Source of the DNA: Misgurnus anguillicaudatus
Taxonomy: Eukaryota > Chordata > Actinopteri > Cypriniformes > Cobitidae
Direction: 5' to 3'
Length of the DNA stretch: 64,000 bases
NCBI RefSeq assembly: GCF_027580225.2
Contig: NC_073339.2
Coordinates: forward strand, 42,204,501 to 42,268,500
In this document: positions 12,403 to 23,335 of the stretch, in pieces
Numbering within the stretch: the stretch's first letter is position 1
Layout of the letters: each line of letters opens with the position of its first letter
The notes under the pieces: model-generated
Databases searched by the model: none
The model's input: only the letters and a program-made list of their open reading frames with translations
What the model was told of the DNA's origin: nothing
Made by a program: the position numbers and the translations under genes

Positions 12403-15400
12403 GTAACCCTTTAGTTTATATTAACTAGTTAACTCACACTTTTAGATCGCATTTAATGTCTGGTTTTAAAAGACACTGATAACTCCTTTACGGTCATTTA
12501 TTGAACATGGTTTTGCGATGAATTGAATGATTTTAAAATCAAGTTGAATGACTTGAATGAAGTTCTGAAGTGATTCATTGATTGACGGAAGTAAATGAAT
12601 GAGTGATGTGCATTTACATAACAAACTGCGATTACATTAATCACATCCGACAAATGTGCGTTTTAAATGGTTAAATAAGTGTAGCATTGGAAGCAACTAA
12701 TAAGCATTAGCATTTGGGCACATCCAAAATAACGCTGTGTAGTTACTGTATCTGTATTTTTGGTGTGTGTTTTGAGTGACGATAAATATATAACAATGGA
12801 TATCAAATATAGACCTGAAATGACCTTTAAAAAATATACCCTGATTTATATACCCTGATTGATTCATGTATTAATACAGGCTTAAATGTCTCAAAGTATT
12901 TGACTTTAAACCTCCCCCATTGTCCACAACATTTGATGGCCCTCCAATTTAAATTTTTCCTACTAAAATATTCCCAAGCAATTCCAAAGAAATAGCTTGA
13001 AATAAGTTTTTGATAATTTATGTCTTATTTTTCAATTCATCCTGAAGCCCCCTAGTGGGCTCTGCCCCTCTGGTTAAAATAATAACATTTATTAAGTTTT
13101 AAGCTTTTCATTACAAACATCAAATTTAAGTAATAGAGAAATTTACTGGCTAATTGAAAAGATTTATTGGCCAATGCCAATAATAAAAAAAAATCCAAAT
13201 ATCGGCCGATATATTGGCCTATGCAATGTATAGGCGTATCACTATATGTAATGCACTATGACAGGCCTGATTATATGGGGTATGTTGTCACAATAGGAAC
13301 TCGCTGTTTATGATGATACCAAAATTTCTGTCGATTATTCAACTTATCTTATGACTACTAAGATAAAGCCCTGTGACCACTTCCCTGTCTGAAAACTAGC
13401 CCTGGTTTCCTATTTACAACCATTGAAGAGCTCCCATTTTTAGAAATGAATGCTTAATAAACATTGTGTTTATTTTGTGTGTTTTATCTGTGTGTTTATT
13501 GTGTGCGTTTAGAAGGCAACAGCTGACATGCATGAGTTCTTGTGTAAACTGAGACAGCGTGTGAGGGTTGGGGTGGTTGGCGGTTCAGATCTGGACAAAA
13601 TCAAAGAGCAGTTGGGTGATGATGGTGCGTATAACAAATACAATACATACAGTACAACTGTAAGCACACATTCAGCTTATTTTAATAGTCCACGTTTCTT
13701 TCATTTTTTTTCAGTGATTGATAAAGTGGATTATGTGTTTGCTGAGAACGGTTTGGTAGCGTACAGATTCGGGCAGCTACACTCTATACAGGTAATATTT
13801 CATACTCTGTAAACAATGTTTAATATTTTCATGAACTGTTTGAGGTACCCTTTACAATTTATAACAATTAGCTTTACCAATAACTTTTCAATTTTGATTA
13901 TAAGTTTAATTTGCATACATTTTTCAGAATATTCAGGCTTACCTGGGAGAGGAAATCTTACAGGACTTCATCAATTTCTGCCTGAATTATCTTTCAAAAA
14001 TTAAACTGCCTAAGAAGAGGGGAGGCTATGACACCTGGATGATGTTTAGTTAAACTATTTTTTATTATTTTATTTTATATATACTTTTCTTTTTGTTTAA
14101 CACCCCTCACAAATTTCCCTATTAAAACCATTTGTGATTGTAGATTTGTGATTGTAGATCAGACTACAGATTTGTAAAATATTTACTATATCTTAAAGGA
14201 ATAGTCTACTCATTTTCAATATTAAAATATGTTATTACCTTAACTAAGAATTGTTGATACATCCCTCTATCATCTGTGTGCATGCACGTAAGCGCTGGAG
14301 CGTGCTGCGACGCTTCGATAGCATTTAGCTTAGCCCCATTCATTCAATGGTACCATTTAGAGATAAAGTTAGAAGTGACCAAACACATCAACGTTTTCAC
14401 TATTTAAGACGAGTAGTTATACGAGCAAGTTTGGTGGTACAAAATAAAACGTAGCGCTTTTCTAAGCGGATTTAAAAGAGGAGATACATTTTATGGCGTA
14501 ATAGCACTTTTGGGAGTACTTCGACTCGGCGCAGTAACACCCTCCCTCTCCCATTATGAGAGTGAGAAGGGGAGCGGACTTTTCAGGCGAGTCAAAGTAC
14601 TCCCAAAAGTGCTATTACGCCATAAAATATAGTTCCTCTTTTAAATCCGCTTAGAAAAGCGATACGTTTTATTTTGTACCACCAAACTTGCTCGAATAAC
14701 TACTCGTCTTAAATAGGAAAAACGTTGATGTGTTTGGTCACTTCTAACTTTATCTCTAAATGGTACCATTGAATGAATGGGGCTAAGCTAAATGCTATCA
14801 AAGAGTCGTAGCGCGCTCCAGCGCTTACGTGCACGCACACAGATGATAGAGGGATGTATCAACAATTCTTAGTTAAGGTAATAACATATTTTAATATTGA
14901 AATTGAGTAGACTATTCCTTTAATATACTATTCATACAATCATATTTTTAAGTCTGTATAAAACGATTTCAGAGAATTGTTTCTTATCACATTATAATTG
15001 TTAGAAATGTACTGCTGAAACGATACAAAGACTGTGAACAATAATATTACTGATTTATGGAGTTACACCAGTAAATAGTTCAGGAGTATTTTAATGGATG
15101 CTCACGATTGTGTTAAGGGCGGGGCTCCAGTGCATCATCAAGGCACGCTTTAGCCCCGCCCCTAACACAATTGCGAGCATCCATTCAGGTTGTAGTGGTA
15201 TTTGAATTAGAATTGAATTAGAATTAGAATTAGAATTTGAGCATGCAAGGATTTGTCGGACGTTGCTAGAAGAAGTAGCTCGTCAATATGATCTATGGCT
15301 TCGTCTATTTGTGCTTTCCAGTAAAGAGAAAGGTCACGCAAACTTTGCTACGCAGCGACCTGCAAAATGTCGTCGCACAAACTTATGTCTCCGGTTTGAC

Positions 15401-16358
15401 TCATTCGCATGCATATGAATGGAAGTCAATGGAACAAAAAGTCTAGTGTAACCGTCACTTTAAGAGAGTGGGCGTGGTTTCAACACCAAAGTGGACACGC
15501 CCCCAGCGTTTGAGAGCAGAGAATCTTGCCTGTTTTTTCAAGATTTAGGAAATTATTTTATTTATTTGTTTATTATCATTCAAATTTGGCTGGGTGGTTA
15601 ATAACACATTTTATATTCAATTTGTCATTTCAGGGGAACATTTATTGAATTTCGTAACGGAATGTTAAATATTTCTCCAATTGGTCGAAGCTGTAGCCAA
15701 CAGGAAAGAATTGAATTCTATGAACTTGATAAGAAGGAGAAAATCAGAGAAAAGTTTGTCTCCGTTTTAAAAGAAGAGTTTGCTGGGAAAGGACTAGCGT
15801 TCTCCATTGGTTAGTCAGTCTGTGGCTGTCTAGCAGCGTTGTAGTCGAGTCCAGCTCATTCAAGTCCAAATCAAGGCCGAGCCTAAAGCTGTATCGAGAC
15901 TCGGTCTTGATTCAGACTCGACAGTTTTTGGTCTTGATCTGGATTCGAATGAGCTGGATTGACTACAACACTGCTCTCTAGCATATAGCAATACTGTATA
16001 TAACAATAGATGCATAAATAAAGTTATTTTCCGTAGGTGGACAGATCAGCTTTGACGTGTTTCCCGAGGGTTGGGATAAGCGATACTGTCTGGGAATTGT
16101 GGAGAAAGACTCTTACAAGGTCATCCATTTCTTTGGAGACAAAACAATGCCTGTGAGTCAAAGCCCAGCACCTATTGAAATATTACTCTCGTAATAGACT
16201 CATAAAGATCAAGTTTCTTTATAAAATCTCATATTTTTTTCTTCTCTAAACAGGGAGGAAATGATTATGAAATCTTCACAGACCCACGAACAATTGGACA
16301 TGTGGTCACATCACCCGAGGACACATTGAGGATCTGCAAGGAGCTTTTTCTTAGTTAA
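12328..16358 (+). CDS. pmm2: PMM2, phosphomannomutase 2 (complete gene)
   Basis: Converts mannose-6-phosphate to mannose-1-phosphate in the cytosol, feeding GDP-mannose for N-glycosylation, dolichol-linked sugars and GPI anchors. A HAD-superfamily fold is shown by [10 protein letters not shown], with the two catalytic Asp at residues 15 and 17. [41 protein letters not shown] and [21 protein letters not shown] are family signatures. Arg144 corresponds to human Arg141, the commonest PMM2-CDG site. Seven coding exons give 250 aa (human 246). Exons: 12328-12402, 13513-13624, 13715-13791, 13928-14019, 15634-15809, 16037-16152, 16254-16358. The cap-domain sequence favours PMM2 over PMM1. Exon 4 lacks a GT donor, and exons 5 and 6 of mammals are one exon here. 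Confidence 0.95.
13130..13245. repeat. hAT-family fragment in PMM2 intron 1
   Basis: TTATTGGCCAATGCC and ATCGGCCGATATATTGG match the subterminal sequence of the ATCGGCC hAT family seen at 5236, 20020 and 34679. It is degraded, with no clear ends. Confidence 0.55.
13513..13624 (+). CDS. pmm2: PMM2 exon 2
   Basis: 112 nt, the same length as I recall for the human exon; [10 protein letters not shown] to QLGDD plus one base; acceptor GTTTAG, donor ATG|GTGCGT. Confidence 0.94.
13715..13791 (+). CDS. pmm2: PMM2 exon 3
   Basis: 77 nt, [13 protein letters not shown] to LHSIQ; acceptor TTTCAG, donor CAG|GTAATA. Confidence 0.95.
13928..14019 (+). CDS. pmm2: PMM2 exon 4, non-canonical donor
   Basis: 92 nt, [10 protein letters not shown] to KIKLPKK plus AG; acceptor TTTCAG. 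The length equals the human exon, but the following bases are GGGAGG instead of the expected GTGAGG. The nearest in-phase GT (intron starting at 14044, GTTTAG) would add 8 residues. Confidence 0.85.
14193..14923. mobile_element. TTAA-flanked foldback element, copy 2
   Basis: Same family as 8789-9530, with complete TTAAAGGAATAGTCTACTC/GAGTAGACTATTCCTTTAA ends and ~330-bp inverted arms. It sits in PMM2 intron 4, just downstream of the unusual donor. Confidence 0.88.
15093..15185. repeat. Hairpin inverted repeat in PMM2 intron 4
   Basis: AATGGATGCTCACGATTGTG...GGCGGGGCT pairs with AGCCCCGCCCC...GCGAGCATCCATT; ~33-nt arms around a ~25-nt loop. Confidence 0.8.
15634..15809 (+). CDS. pmm2: PMM2 exon 5 (equivalent to mammalian exons 5+6)
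   Basis: 176 nt, [10 protein letters not shown] to GLAFSI plus G; acceptor TTTCAG, donor TTG|GTTAGT. Its length equals human exon 5 (100) plus exon 6 (76), with no intron between FYELDK and KEKIRE. Confidence 0.95.
15834..15973. mobile_element. Small hAT-like MITE
   Basis: CAGCGTTGTAGTCGAGTCC and TGACTACAACACTG ends with an inverted interior. Flanks CTGTCTAG and CTCTCTAG form an 8-bp duplication with one mismatch. PMM2 intron 5. Confidence 0.78.
16037..16152 (+). CDS. pmm2: PMM2 exon 6
   Basis: 116 nt, [18 protein letters not shown] to GDKTMP; acceptor CCGTAG, donor CCT|GTGAGT. Confidence 0.95.
16254..16358 (+). CDS. pmm2: PMM2 exon 7 (stop)
   Basis: [13 protein letters not shown] to CKELFLS and TAA at 16356; acceptor AAACAG. 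Confidence 0.95.
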   Translation, partial: GGNDYEIFTDPRTIGHVVTSPEDTLRICKELFLS

Positions 16359-16700
16359 GAAACATTAACCACGACAATCCAACCTCCAAAGTTAACTGAC
16401 TGAAGTGTCTGTGAAACTATGAACATCTCACCTGTTTTGTTTCATTTAAACAAATGTAAGGTATTGAAGAAAGCAAAACACATGCTTTCATTTTAAATGG
16501 GACCTGGTACATTTTTTACAAGTTTACTGATTTACGAGTTTACTGGTGCTGGTGTTATAATGTGCTGATCTTCAGTGCTTTCTAACTCTACAAGACATCA
16601 CAACATTATACATGTATTCTCATCTTTTTCTTGTATTCACTGGTCCATATGAAACCAGAGATCTTTTTTTGCAATTAACTGAACATACATGCCCAATAAT

Positions 16701-16706
16701 AATAAA
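16701..16706 (+). terminator. PMM2 poly(A) signal candidate
   Basis: AATAAA 343 nt after the stop codon, in an AT-rich context; the first clear canonical hexamer. Confidence 0.55.
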
Positions 16707-16759
16707 TAATTGTATATTAAATTATGCTTGACCAGATAAGTGATGATAATTATCTAAAA

Positions 16760-17166
16760 TTAAAGGGGACATTTCACAATACTTTTTAAGGATGTCAAAT
16801 AAATCTGTCCCAAAAGTACGTATGTGAAGTTCTAGCTCAAAATACCCCATAGATAATTTATTATAGCATGTTAAAATTTCCACTTTGTAGGTGAAAAAAT
16901 GTGACGTTTTTGGATGTGTCTTTTCAAATGCAAATGAGCTGATCTCTGCACTAAATAGCCGTGTTGTGGTTGGATAGTGCAGATTGAGGGGCGGTATTAT
17001 CCCCTTTTGACATCACAAATTTCAAATATATTTTTTCACATGCTTGCCAAAACTAAGTTACTGGGTTGATCTTTTTCACATTTTCTAGATTGATAGAAGC
17101 ACTGGGGACCCAATTATAGCACTTAAACATGGAAAAAGTCAGATTTTCATGATATGTCCCCTTTAA
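16760..17166. mobile_element. TTAA-flanked MITE (AAAGGGGACAT type)
   Basis: TTAAAGGGGACAT...ATGTCCCCTTTAA ends. It contains GCAAATGAGCTGATCT and CAAAACTAAGTTACTGG, shared in reverse with the element at 63163. It lies between PMM2 and INTS15. Confidence 0.8.
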
Positions 17167-17489
17167 AATAAAAGACAACATTTTAGGTCCAACATTTTGC
17201 TCATTTAGGTAATAACAGACCCTATTTACTTTGTAATCAATACAATAAGTATTGAATAAGATGAATAAGATAAAGATCCTTCCCAGGCTTGAAAGTATGA
17301 GAAAATGTTACAAGAAAATGCGAAAACCAGACTAAAGTCTCAATGTAATGATGAAATTGGGGGCATCAAAGTTGGATTTCACTTGATGACGTTACTCATT
17401 TAAGATTAAATATATCAATGTTATCTTTTCACTGAGTTTTCTTTACATTATGTAGGATTTTATGTAAAAGAAAAACAGTAATTTACAAA

Positions 17490-17812
17490 AAAATGACAGG
17501 CAGGGAATGTCTCAAGTGTTCCCAGAATGTGCCTGTAAAGTTTCAGCTCAAAATATCCCACAGATCATTTGTTAAAGCATTACAAAATTTCCATTTTTGG
17601 GTGGGAGCAAAAAAAATCTGTGTGTGTTCCTTTAAATGCAAATAGGCTACTGCGCTATTGGCTGTGGGCAGGCCTGTCAGTGTGATGTCACAAGAAAAAT
17701 GAGACTGCTTTGGTTTAATTGGGATTTTTTTCATTCCATGGTGGTTTTGTTCACACACATTTATGTCCAAACACCTTGTAAAAGTGGACTTTGCGTAATA
17801 TGTGCCCTTTAA
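17490..17812. repeat. Related TTAA-MITE fragment
   Basis: TTTCAGCTCAAAATATCCCACAGATC... to TGTGCCCTTTAA. The same family recurs in reverse at 50294-50790. The left end is unclear. Confidence 0.6.
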
Positions 17813-18026
17813 TAAACAGCTATTTGGAGCAGGATTTGGACCAATGAGATTTCAGTGTGGGCTACCCAGTACAAGGACCCAGAATAAAAATAATCAGCTA
17901 AATGTTTTTCTTAAATTTCTCACACCATTCCTGGCTAGGACACAAGTGTCAAAATAAACAGTGTAAAAAAAATTACTAAAATGTATGTAAAATCATATTT
18001 ACAGTAGGCATAGCTGTAAAGAGGTG

Positions 18027-18032
18027 TTTATT
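18027..18032 (-). terminator. INTS15 poly(A) signal candidate
   Basis: AATAAA on the minus strand, ~490 nt past the stop. Other AT-rich hexamers nearby make the choice uncertain. Confidence 0.35.
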
Positions 18033-18525
18033 AGTAACACATTTGAAAAAATAAAAGTACTATTCTCATTTTTCCTCATTCTCCTGTAAATCCATAACAA
18101 TCTACCACATGCCAATTTTTATTTGATAGATTTACGAAACTGGTATTTTCTGCTTCATTCAATTTAAAACCGAAGTAATTTTTCTATCAGGGCCAAAAAC
18201 GGCACTAAAACTGCTTTTCTACTCAAATTGTGAACCAGATCCTAATAAGAACAAATCATTTTTTCAAAAATATATTTCAGGGTTTCTACAACAATTTTGT
18301 TAAAAGACATGGCTGCATTCAAGCTGAAATTCATTTTATCCCATATGTACAAGCGCCATTTTTTCGCCACAGCGAATATAAAGAATATCTGTTTATAATG
18401 AACATTTCCAAGTGAGGTTCCAAAAATAAGAAAAAAATTATTCTTGCAGTAGTTCACGTTGATGAAAACCGTACAAAATATGAAGTTCTCTTGCCAAGAG
18501 AAAGCGGGAAGTCTTTGTGCCCTGT

Positions 18526-18799
18526 TCAGCGAATGGGCCGGTATGGAAAGGCTGCAGGATGGAAGGCGTGTGGAGATAAAGAGGGGTGTGTGGCATGAGG
18601 TGTTAGCGGGCGATGCGAAGACAGTGCCGGGTGTGGTGACAAGACCGGGTGTGGACTGTGTGGGGAGGGAATGGCAGATTGGTGTGGGCTGTGAGGAGAG
18701 GGCCGGCCGGGATGGATGTGGGGGTACATGTTGGGCTGGAAAGGTCCTCCGTGAGGTGGAGGCTGTACGACTGGACCGGACATCACTAGCTGTAACAGA
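18526..18799 (-). CDS. ints15: INTS15 exon 8 (stop)
   Basis: (N)LLQLVMSGPVVQPP to FPYRPIR and TGA at 18528-18526; acceptor TTTGCAG. It encodes the His/Pro-rich tail. Confidence 0.93.
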
Positions 18800-21700
18800 C
18801 TGCAAAACAATATTCACATATATGCGTGTTGCACATCACTTAAAACAGTACCAGCTGTCAGTAATTACAAAGTGTAGACTGTAGTGTAGTGTATGTTTCT
18901 GTATGATTTGCTTGCTTACAGTTACTTACTTATTGTGAGGAAGTCTGGAGCACAAAGTCCGTAGGTCCTCTGAGGAATAGATGACATGGAAATGATGTCA
19001 ATATGATTTTCAAATGAAAACCTAACAAGGTCATTATCATCACTAACCCCTGGCGCACAGAAGGGCTCCTGTTGCCATGGCGACCTGAAGGGCTTGTGCC
19101 AGCCTATCCAGAGCCAGCTGGATGTGATTGGCAGCAGGTTGTGGCGCGAGTTTCTCACAGAGACGACCGACTTCCTCTACCAGTGCGGCAACAGACTCGA
19201 CAGGCAGCACGGCAAGCCGACCAATCAGATTCTGGTCTGTCAGGTGGACCTACAGAAGATTACATTTAAAGAAATCAAAATGCATTTTTGATGTCTTAGT
19301 TAGCTTAGGCATCATTTATATATGCTACTGTATTCCTAAATGTTCACTTTTATTAAAAAGTTAAGAAATACTTATCAAATACAACACCTGTAGCATGAGA
19401 AGGACTTGTAGAACACTCAGGTGTAGTTTAGAGTACAGCTCTTCATTCGCCGCCGACCCTTTTTCACTTTCTTCATGGCCGTTGGTCAAAGCCGGCTTTC
19501 GGGCTCTCTGATTGGCTAAAGGGGCTTTCACACACCATCTGAGCAGTCCCAAAAGAGGTGTGATCTCAAGGCAACCCAATGGCAGGCTGGAATTGAGGGG
19601 CGTGTTGATAAAGGTGAGGAGCAAAAGTCTGGGATCTTCCGTGATCCAACCAACCAGCATCTCCAACAGTGCAGGAGGCGGAGTCAGATCATCTACAAGG
19701 AATTGTATCAAATAATCACACAGACTGAATGCATAATGATGTTATTAAAGTAAAGAACAAAAGAAAACTACCTGAGGAGAAATCATATAGGACTGTCACT
19801 GCAGTGATGAGCTGACAGCAGAATCGAGGGCTGGCTGAACAGATGTTCTGAAGTGTAGAGATGGCACTGGGCACCAGCGTGCTGTAATCGTCCATTAAAA
19901 CCTGAGCCAACCGGACACACCATGCAGAGTGTGTGCGCTGCACAAAAACACAGCAGATGCTTTACTTAAATAACAAATAACATACACATACAAGTTGGCA
20001 ATTATATGGTAAAGTGACTACCGATATTACATTTTTCCACCGATACCAATAGCCGATTATTCTGACTAATACCCAATAGTGTGAAAATTTGAGATACTGA
20101 TTATTGGCAGAATATATTGGCCATAACTATCGGATGTTTTTAAACTCTCAGCCAATAGTGTGAAAAATTGCTTTTATTGATCGGTACCGATTATTGACAG
20201 GATATATCTGCCATGGCTATCGGCTGTTTTTTTATGTTGGCCAATAGTGTGAAAATTTATTTTATCGTTCAATACCAATTATTGAACGGTTTATTGGCCA
20301 TGACTATCGTCTATTTTAAAACTCTCGGACGATAGCGTAACTTATTTTCTTATCAATCTATACCGATAATTGGCAGGATATATTGGCCATGGCTATCGGC
20401 TTTTTAAAACTATCGGCCAATAGTGAGATTTTTTTTATCGATCGATTCGATACAGATTATTGGCAGGATAGCCATGGCTATTGGCTGTTTTTTTAAATAT
20501 TGGCCAATAGTGTGAAAATTTGCTTTTAGCGTTCAATACCTTTTATTGGCAGGATATATTGGCCATGACTATCGTCTGTTTTAAAACTATCGTCCGATAG
20601 CATAATTTCTTTTTTTTATCAATCGATACTAATAATTGGCAGGATATACCATCCATCTATCGGCTGTCGGCTGTTTTTTTAAACTATCAGCCGATAGTGT
20701 GAAAAATCACTTTTATCGTTCAATACAGATTATTGGCAGGATATATTGGCCATGGCTATCATCTGTTTTTAAACTATCATCTGTTTTTTTAATCAATCGA
20801 TACCAATAATTGGCAGGATATACCGTCCATCTATCCGCTGTCGGCTGTTTTTTTAACTATCGGCTGACAGTGTGGAGAAAAAAAAAACGCTTTTATCATC
20901 CAATACCGATTATTGGCAGGATATATTGGGCAATGCTATCGGCTGTTTTTAAACTATCGGCCAATAGTGTGAAAATTTGGTTTTATTGATCAATACTGAT
21001 TATTGGCAGCATATACTGGCTATTGTCTGTTTTTAAACTATCGGCCAATAGTGTGAAAAATAGCTTTTATTGATCGATACCGATTATTGGCTGATTTATC
21101 AGTGCATCTCCAATAGTGCCGTTTTGAAATATTTGATTCTGATTGATCAATGTTGGCATTTCGTGGTCAAATACTTTTAATAATGACCACTATACTGCAT
21201 TATGGAGTTGTCCCAGCCAATCGATTGTCACAAAATTATACTAGTTTGACGTCTTTCATATCGTCTTTCAACTCTTCTGATTTTTTTTCACTCTGCTCTC
21301 TTACGAAGTCAATGGGGTTACATTTTCACAGAATGTTCTTTTCATTATAGGACAATTTTACTAAGCAAAATACAAAATAGGGTTTTTACAGACTGGGTCA
21401 CATATTGGGTCATATATGTTCAATGTGGTTAGTAGCTTTGTGACAGCCAATTAAATAAACCCTAGTAATATAGGATAATACAAGATCCTAGGCTGGGCTT
21501 CCTTTTGCAATAATGACAGGCCCATATCTTATCCTATACTTATAAATTAAAACCAAAACAATTATATAAACTTAGCTAAAATGCTTCACAAATATCATGC
21601 CACATTAAGACACTGAACACAAAAAGGCTTTATAAGCAAGAAAACTTTTATAAGATCATATTTTTTCCTATGTCACACACCTGTAGCCAGATAGCTGCAC

Positions 21701-22541
21701 ATTCTAGTATGGGCACCCGACATACAGCTATCGCCATAGAGACCAGCTTCCCAAGCATGGCCATGCGGCTCTCATCCGCCTTGTTGCCTTGGAGACTGAA
21801 GAGGGCGGAGAAAATGATCTGTCGGATGGCGTCTTTGCTTTGCTCCTGGAAATAACTGCACATGATTTCCAGCAGCTGCAGCTCCTGAATGCAGCTCATC
21901 CTCTGCGTCAAACACACACATGACGCATTAGTAAAAAACAGCCTCAGAATCTCTGTTTTTCATTTACTAAACATTTCCATGTGTATGTAAATTACATATT
22001 TTGTTGATGCAGTCTCCTACAAGCCTGTGGTTGTATCATAGTACACTGATGGTATCTTTTATCCTACTACTTTGCAATGCAAAGTCCTAAATGCATATGA
22101 ATGAAAACAATCCATTGTTTGATAAAGTTTTTGACCTGTGCCATTTCTTCACTTAAAAAATACAGTTTGAGGGTTTGACATCAAAAGTTTGATAAAATAA
22201 TGGCAAAATTATAATTTTACCATGAAGAAGTGTTAATAATACAATAATGTTAGTGTCCAGAAACTTCTTGTTACAAAAATGCAGCATCCCTTTGTAAAGG
22301 CTATAATGTCTTTCAAGGACTTAAAAAAACTCTTTCACCTTTGGCTGGATGTTCCTGTCTTTAGGGACGTGAAATATGAACTCCTCCACCAGCTCTATGG
22401 TGGCCTTCTCCAGTCCAGGTGTGGGACCAGTGGAGCTCTGCAGCACGCTACCCAATGAGATATCCAGGTGATACAGAACCTCTTTAGCTGCACTCAGCGG
22501 ATCGCGCCGCAGCAACGCACGCCGGATGTCACTCATCTCTG
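18526..22541 (-). CDS. ints15: INTS15 (C7orf26), Integrator complex subunit 15 (complete)
   Basis: Subunit of the nuclear Integrator complex, reported to associate with the INTS10/13/14 module; Integrator cleaves snRNA 3' ends and attenuates RNA polymerase II. Seven coding exons close exactly to 468 aa (human 449). MSDIRRALLRRDPLSAAKEV, LQLLEIMCSYFQEQ, GNKADESRMAMLGKLVSMA, SASPRFCCQLIT, RWCVKAPLA and LDRLAQALQVAMA match the human protein closely. The protein is mostly alpha-helical repeat; the C-terminus (from about residue 380) is a low-complexity H/P-rich tail ending FPYRPIR, as in human (FPFRPIR). The tail is longer and more repetitive (SPHSPH-type) than human. CDS exons: 22339-22536, 21681-21902, 19772-19937, 19388-19692, 19048-19249, 18930-18969, 18526-18799. 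Confidence 0.94.
18930..18969 (-). CDS. ints15: INTS15 exon 7 (40-nt exon)
   Basis: (E)DLRTLCSRLPHN plus AA; acceptor TCCTCAG, donor TAA|GTAAGT. Short, but it matches human DDLRTLCSRLPHN. Confidence 0.92.
19048..19249 (-). CDS. ints15: INTS15 exon 6
   Basis: 202 nt, VHLTDQNLIGRL to GALLCAR plus G; acceptor TCTGTAG, donor GGG|GTTAGT. It contains LALDRLAQALQVAMA, near-identical to human. Confidence 0.92.
19388..19692 (-). CDS. ints15: INTS15 exon 5
   Basis: 305 nt, DDLTPPPALLEML to SVLQVLLMLQ; acceptor CTTGTAG, donor CAG|GTGTTG. Confidence 0.94.
19772..19937 (-). CDS. ints15: INTS15 exon 4
   Basis: 166 nt, RTHSAWCVRLAQ to VLYDFSS plus G; acceptor TGTGCAG, donor CAG|GTAGTT. Confidence 0.94.
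20020..21111. repeat. ~100-bp tandem array derived from a hAT MITE
   Basis: About ten degenerate copies of a ~100-bp unit, each with TTGGCAGGATATATTGGCC, ATGGCTATCGGCTGTTTTT and AAACTATCGGCCAATAGTGT. The right edge ends in TTTATCAGTGCATCTC, the terminal sequence of the hAT element at 34679-35424, whose interior carries the same unit once. INTS15 intron 3. Confidence 0.82.
21681..21902 (-). CDS. ints15: INTS15 exon 3
   Basis: 74 codons, RMSCIQELQLLE to CAAIWLQ; acceptor GACGCAG, donor CAG|GTGTGT. Confidence 0.94.
21903..22338. other. INTS15 intron 2, no recognised feature
   Basis: AT-rich intronic sequence; nothing identified. Confidence 0.4.
22339..22541 (-). CDS. ints15: INTS15 exon 2 (start codon exon)
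   Basis: ATG at 22536-22534 follows acceptor TTATGCAG by 5 nt. 66 codons to RNIQPK; donor AAG|GTGAAA. The further upstream in-frame ATG is intronic and was not used. Confidence 0.92.
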
Positions 22542-23104
22542 CTGCATAACAAACAAACAACCTCATTAATGTCATCAGTACCAAAAACCATCATGGTTTA
22601 TCTGGACTACTAATAATAGAAAAACTAATGGTTATAATTGGGATCTGTGTTGGTTTTAATGTAACTATAATGGTCTCTGGGGGTCTCTCCTGGTTGGATG
22701 TTGGCAGATGGGAACCAGTACAACACCATTAAATACCACAGCGGGGTAATACCATGATTAAATATGGTAAAATCATGGTACATATTTTGAAGTTCGCATA
22801 TGGGATCAAAAACAATCACCATTAGCACCATGATATAAAAAATTACTACCATCTGACTTCATGGTTATGGTAACTTATCAAATACAGAAACAAATAACTG
22901 TATATATCGTATCAAGAAAACAGCAGCTTTTAAAAATCACCATATTTGGATAAAAATGGGTTGATTGCAATAAGTACTAACAAGACAAACAAAAACACTT
23001 CAAATGTGGCACACATTGTCCAAAACGATGCTTTACACACGCACCGTCAAAGTTACTCGGTTCAAGCACCATAGTCTTTTTATAACCTCAAATCACAGTC
23101 TTAC

Positions 23105-23250
23105 CTGGTTAAATATGTACACTTTTTACACGGTTTTCCTCCAAGCAGCAAATAAATCGTTCATAACTGAAAATGTGAAAGATGTACATCGCATAATAAC
23201 TACGGAAACATGTAAAGGACATTGCATACTCGGCTGCGTTAGGAGCGACG
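23105..23250 (-). promoter_or_regulatory. ints15: INTS15 non-coding exon 1 and promoter (inferred)
   Basis: A strong donor CCAG|GTAAGACTG at 23105 on the minus strand pairs with the acceptor before the ATG exon. Upstream, 23225-23275 is the only GC-rich, CpG-containing patch (GCGACGCGACTCATCGGCGCC). The transcription start is inferred to lie there; about 500 bp separate it from the RGS11 TATA box. Confidence 0.5.
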
Positions 23251-23281
23251 CGACTCATCGGCGCCCCTTGTGTTCTGGAGA

Positions 23282-23335
23282 TACATTTACATTTTTTCAT
23301 TTACACATTTGGCAGATGCTTTTACAAGGTATACA
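23282..23335 (-). repeat. SINE 3' tail fragment
   Basis: The minus strand reads AAAAGCATCTGCCAAATG then TGTAAATG-type tail, typical of tRNA-derived fish SINEs. It abuts the INTS15 promoter patch. Confidence 0.6.

Noticed and set aside
18459..18884. 141-codon plus-strand ORF
   Set aside because: It is the antisense shadow of the His/Pro-rich last exon of INTS15.
20020..21111. CRISPR-like regularly spaced repeats
   Set aside because: The repeats are contiguous and degenerate, hAT-derived, and lie in a eukaryotic intron.
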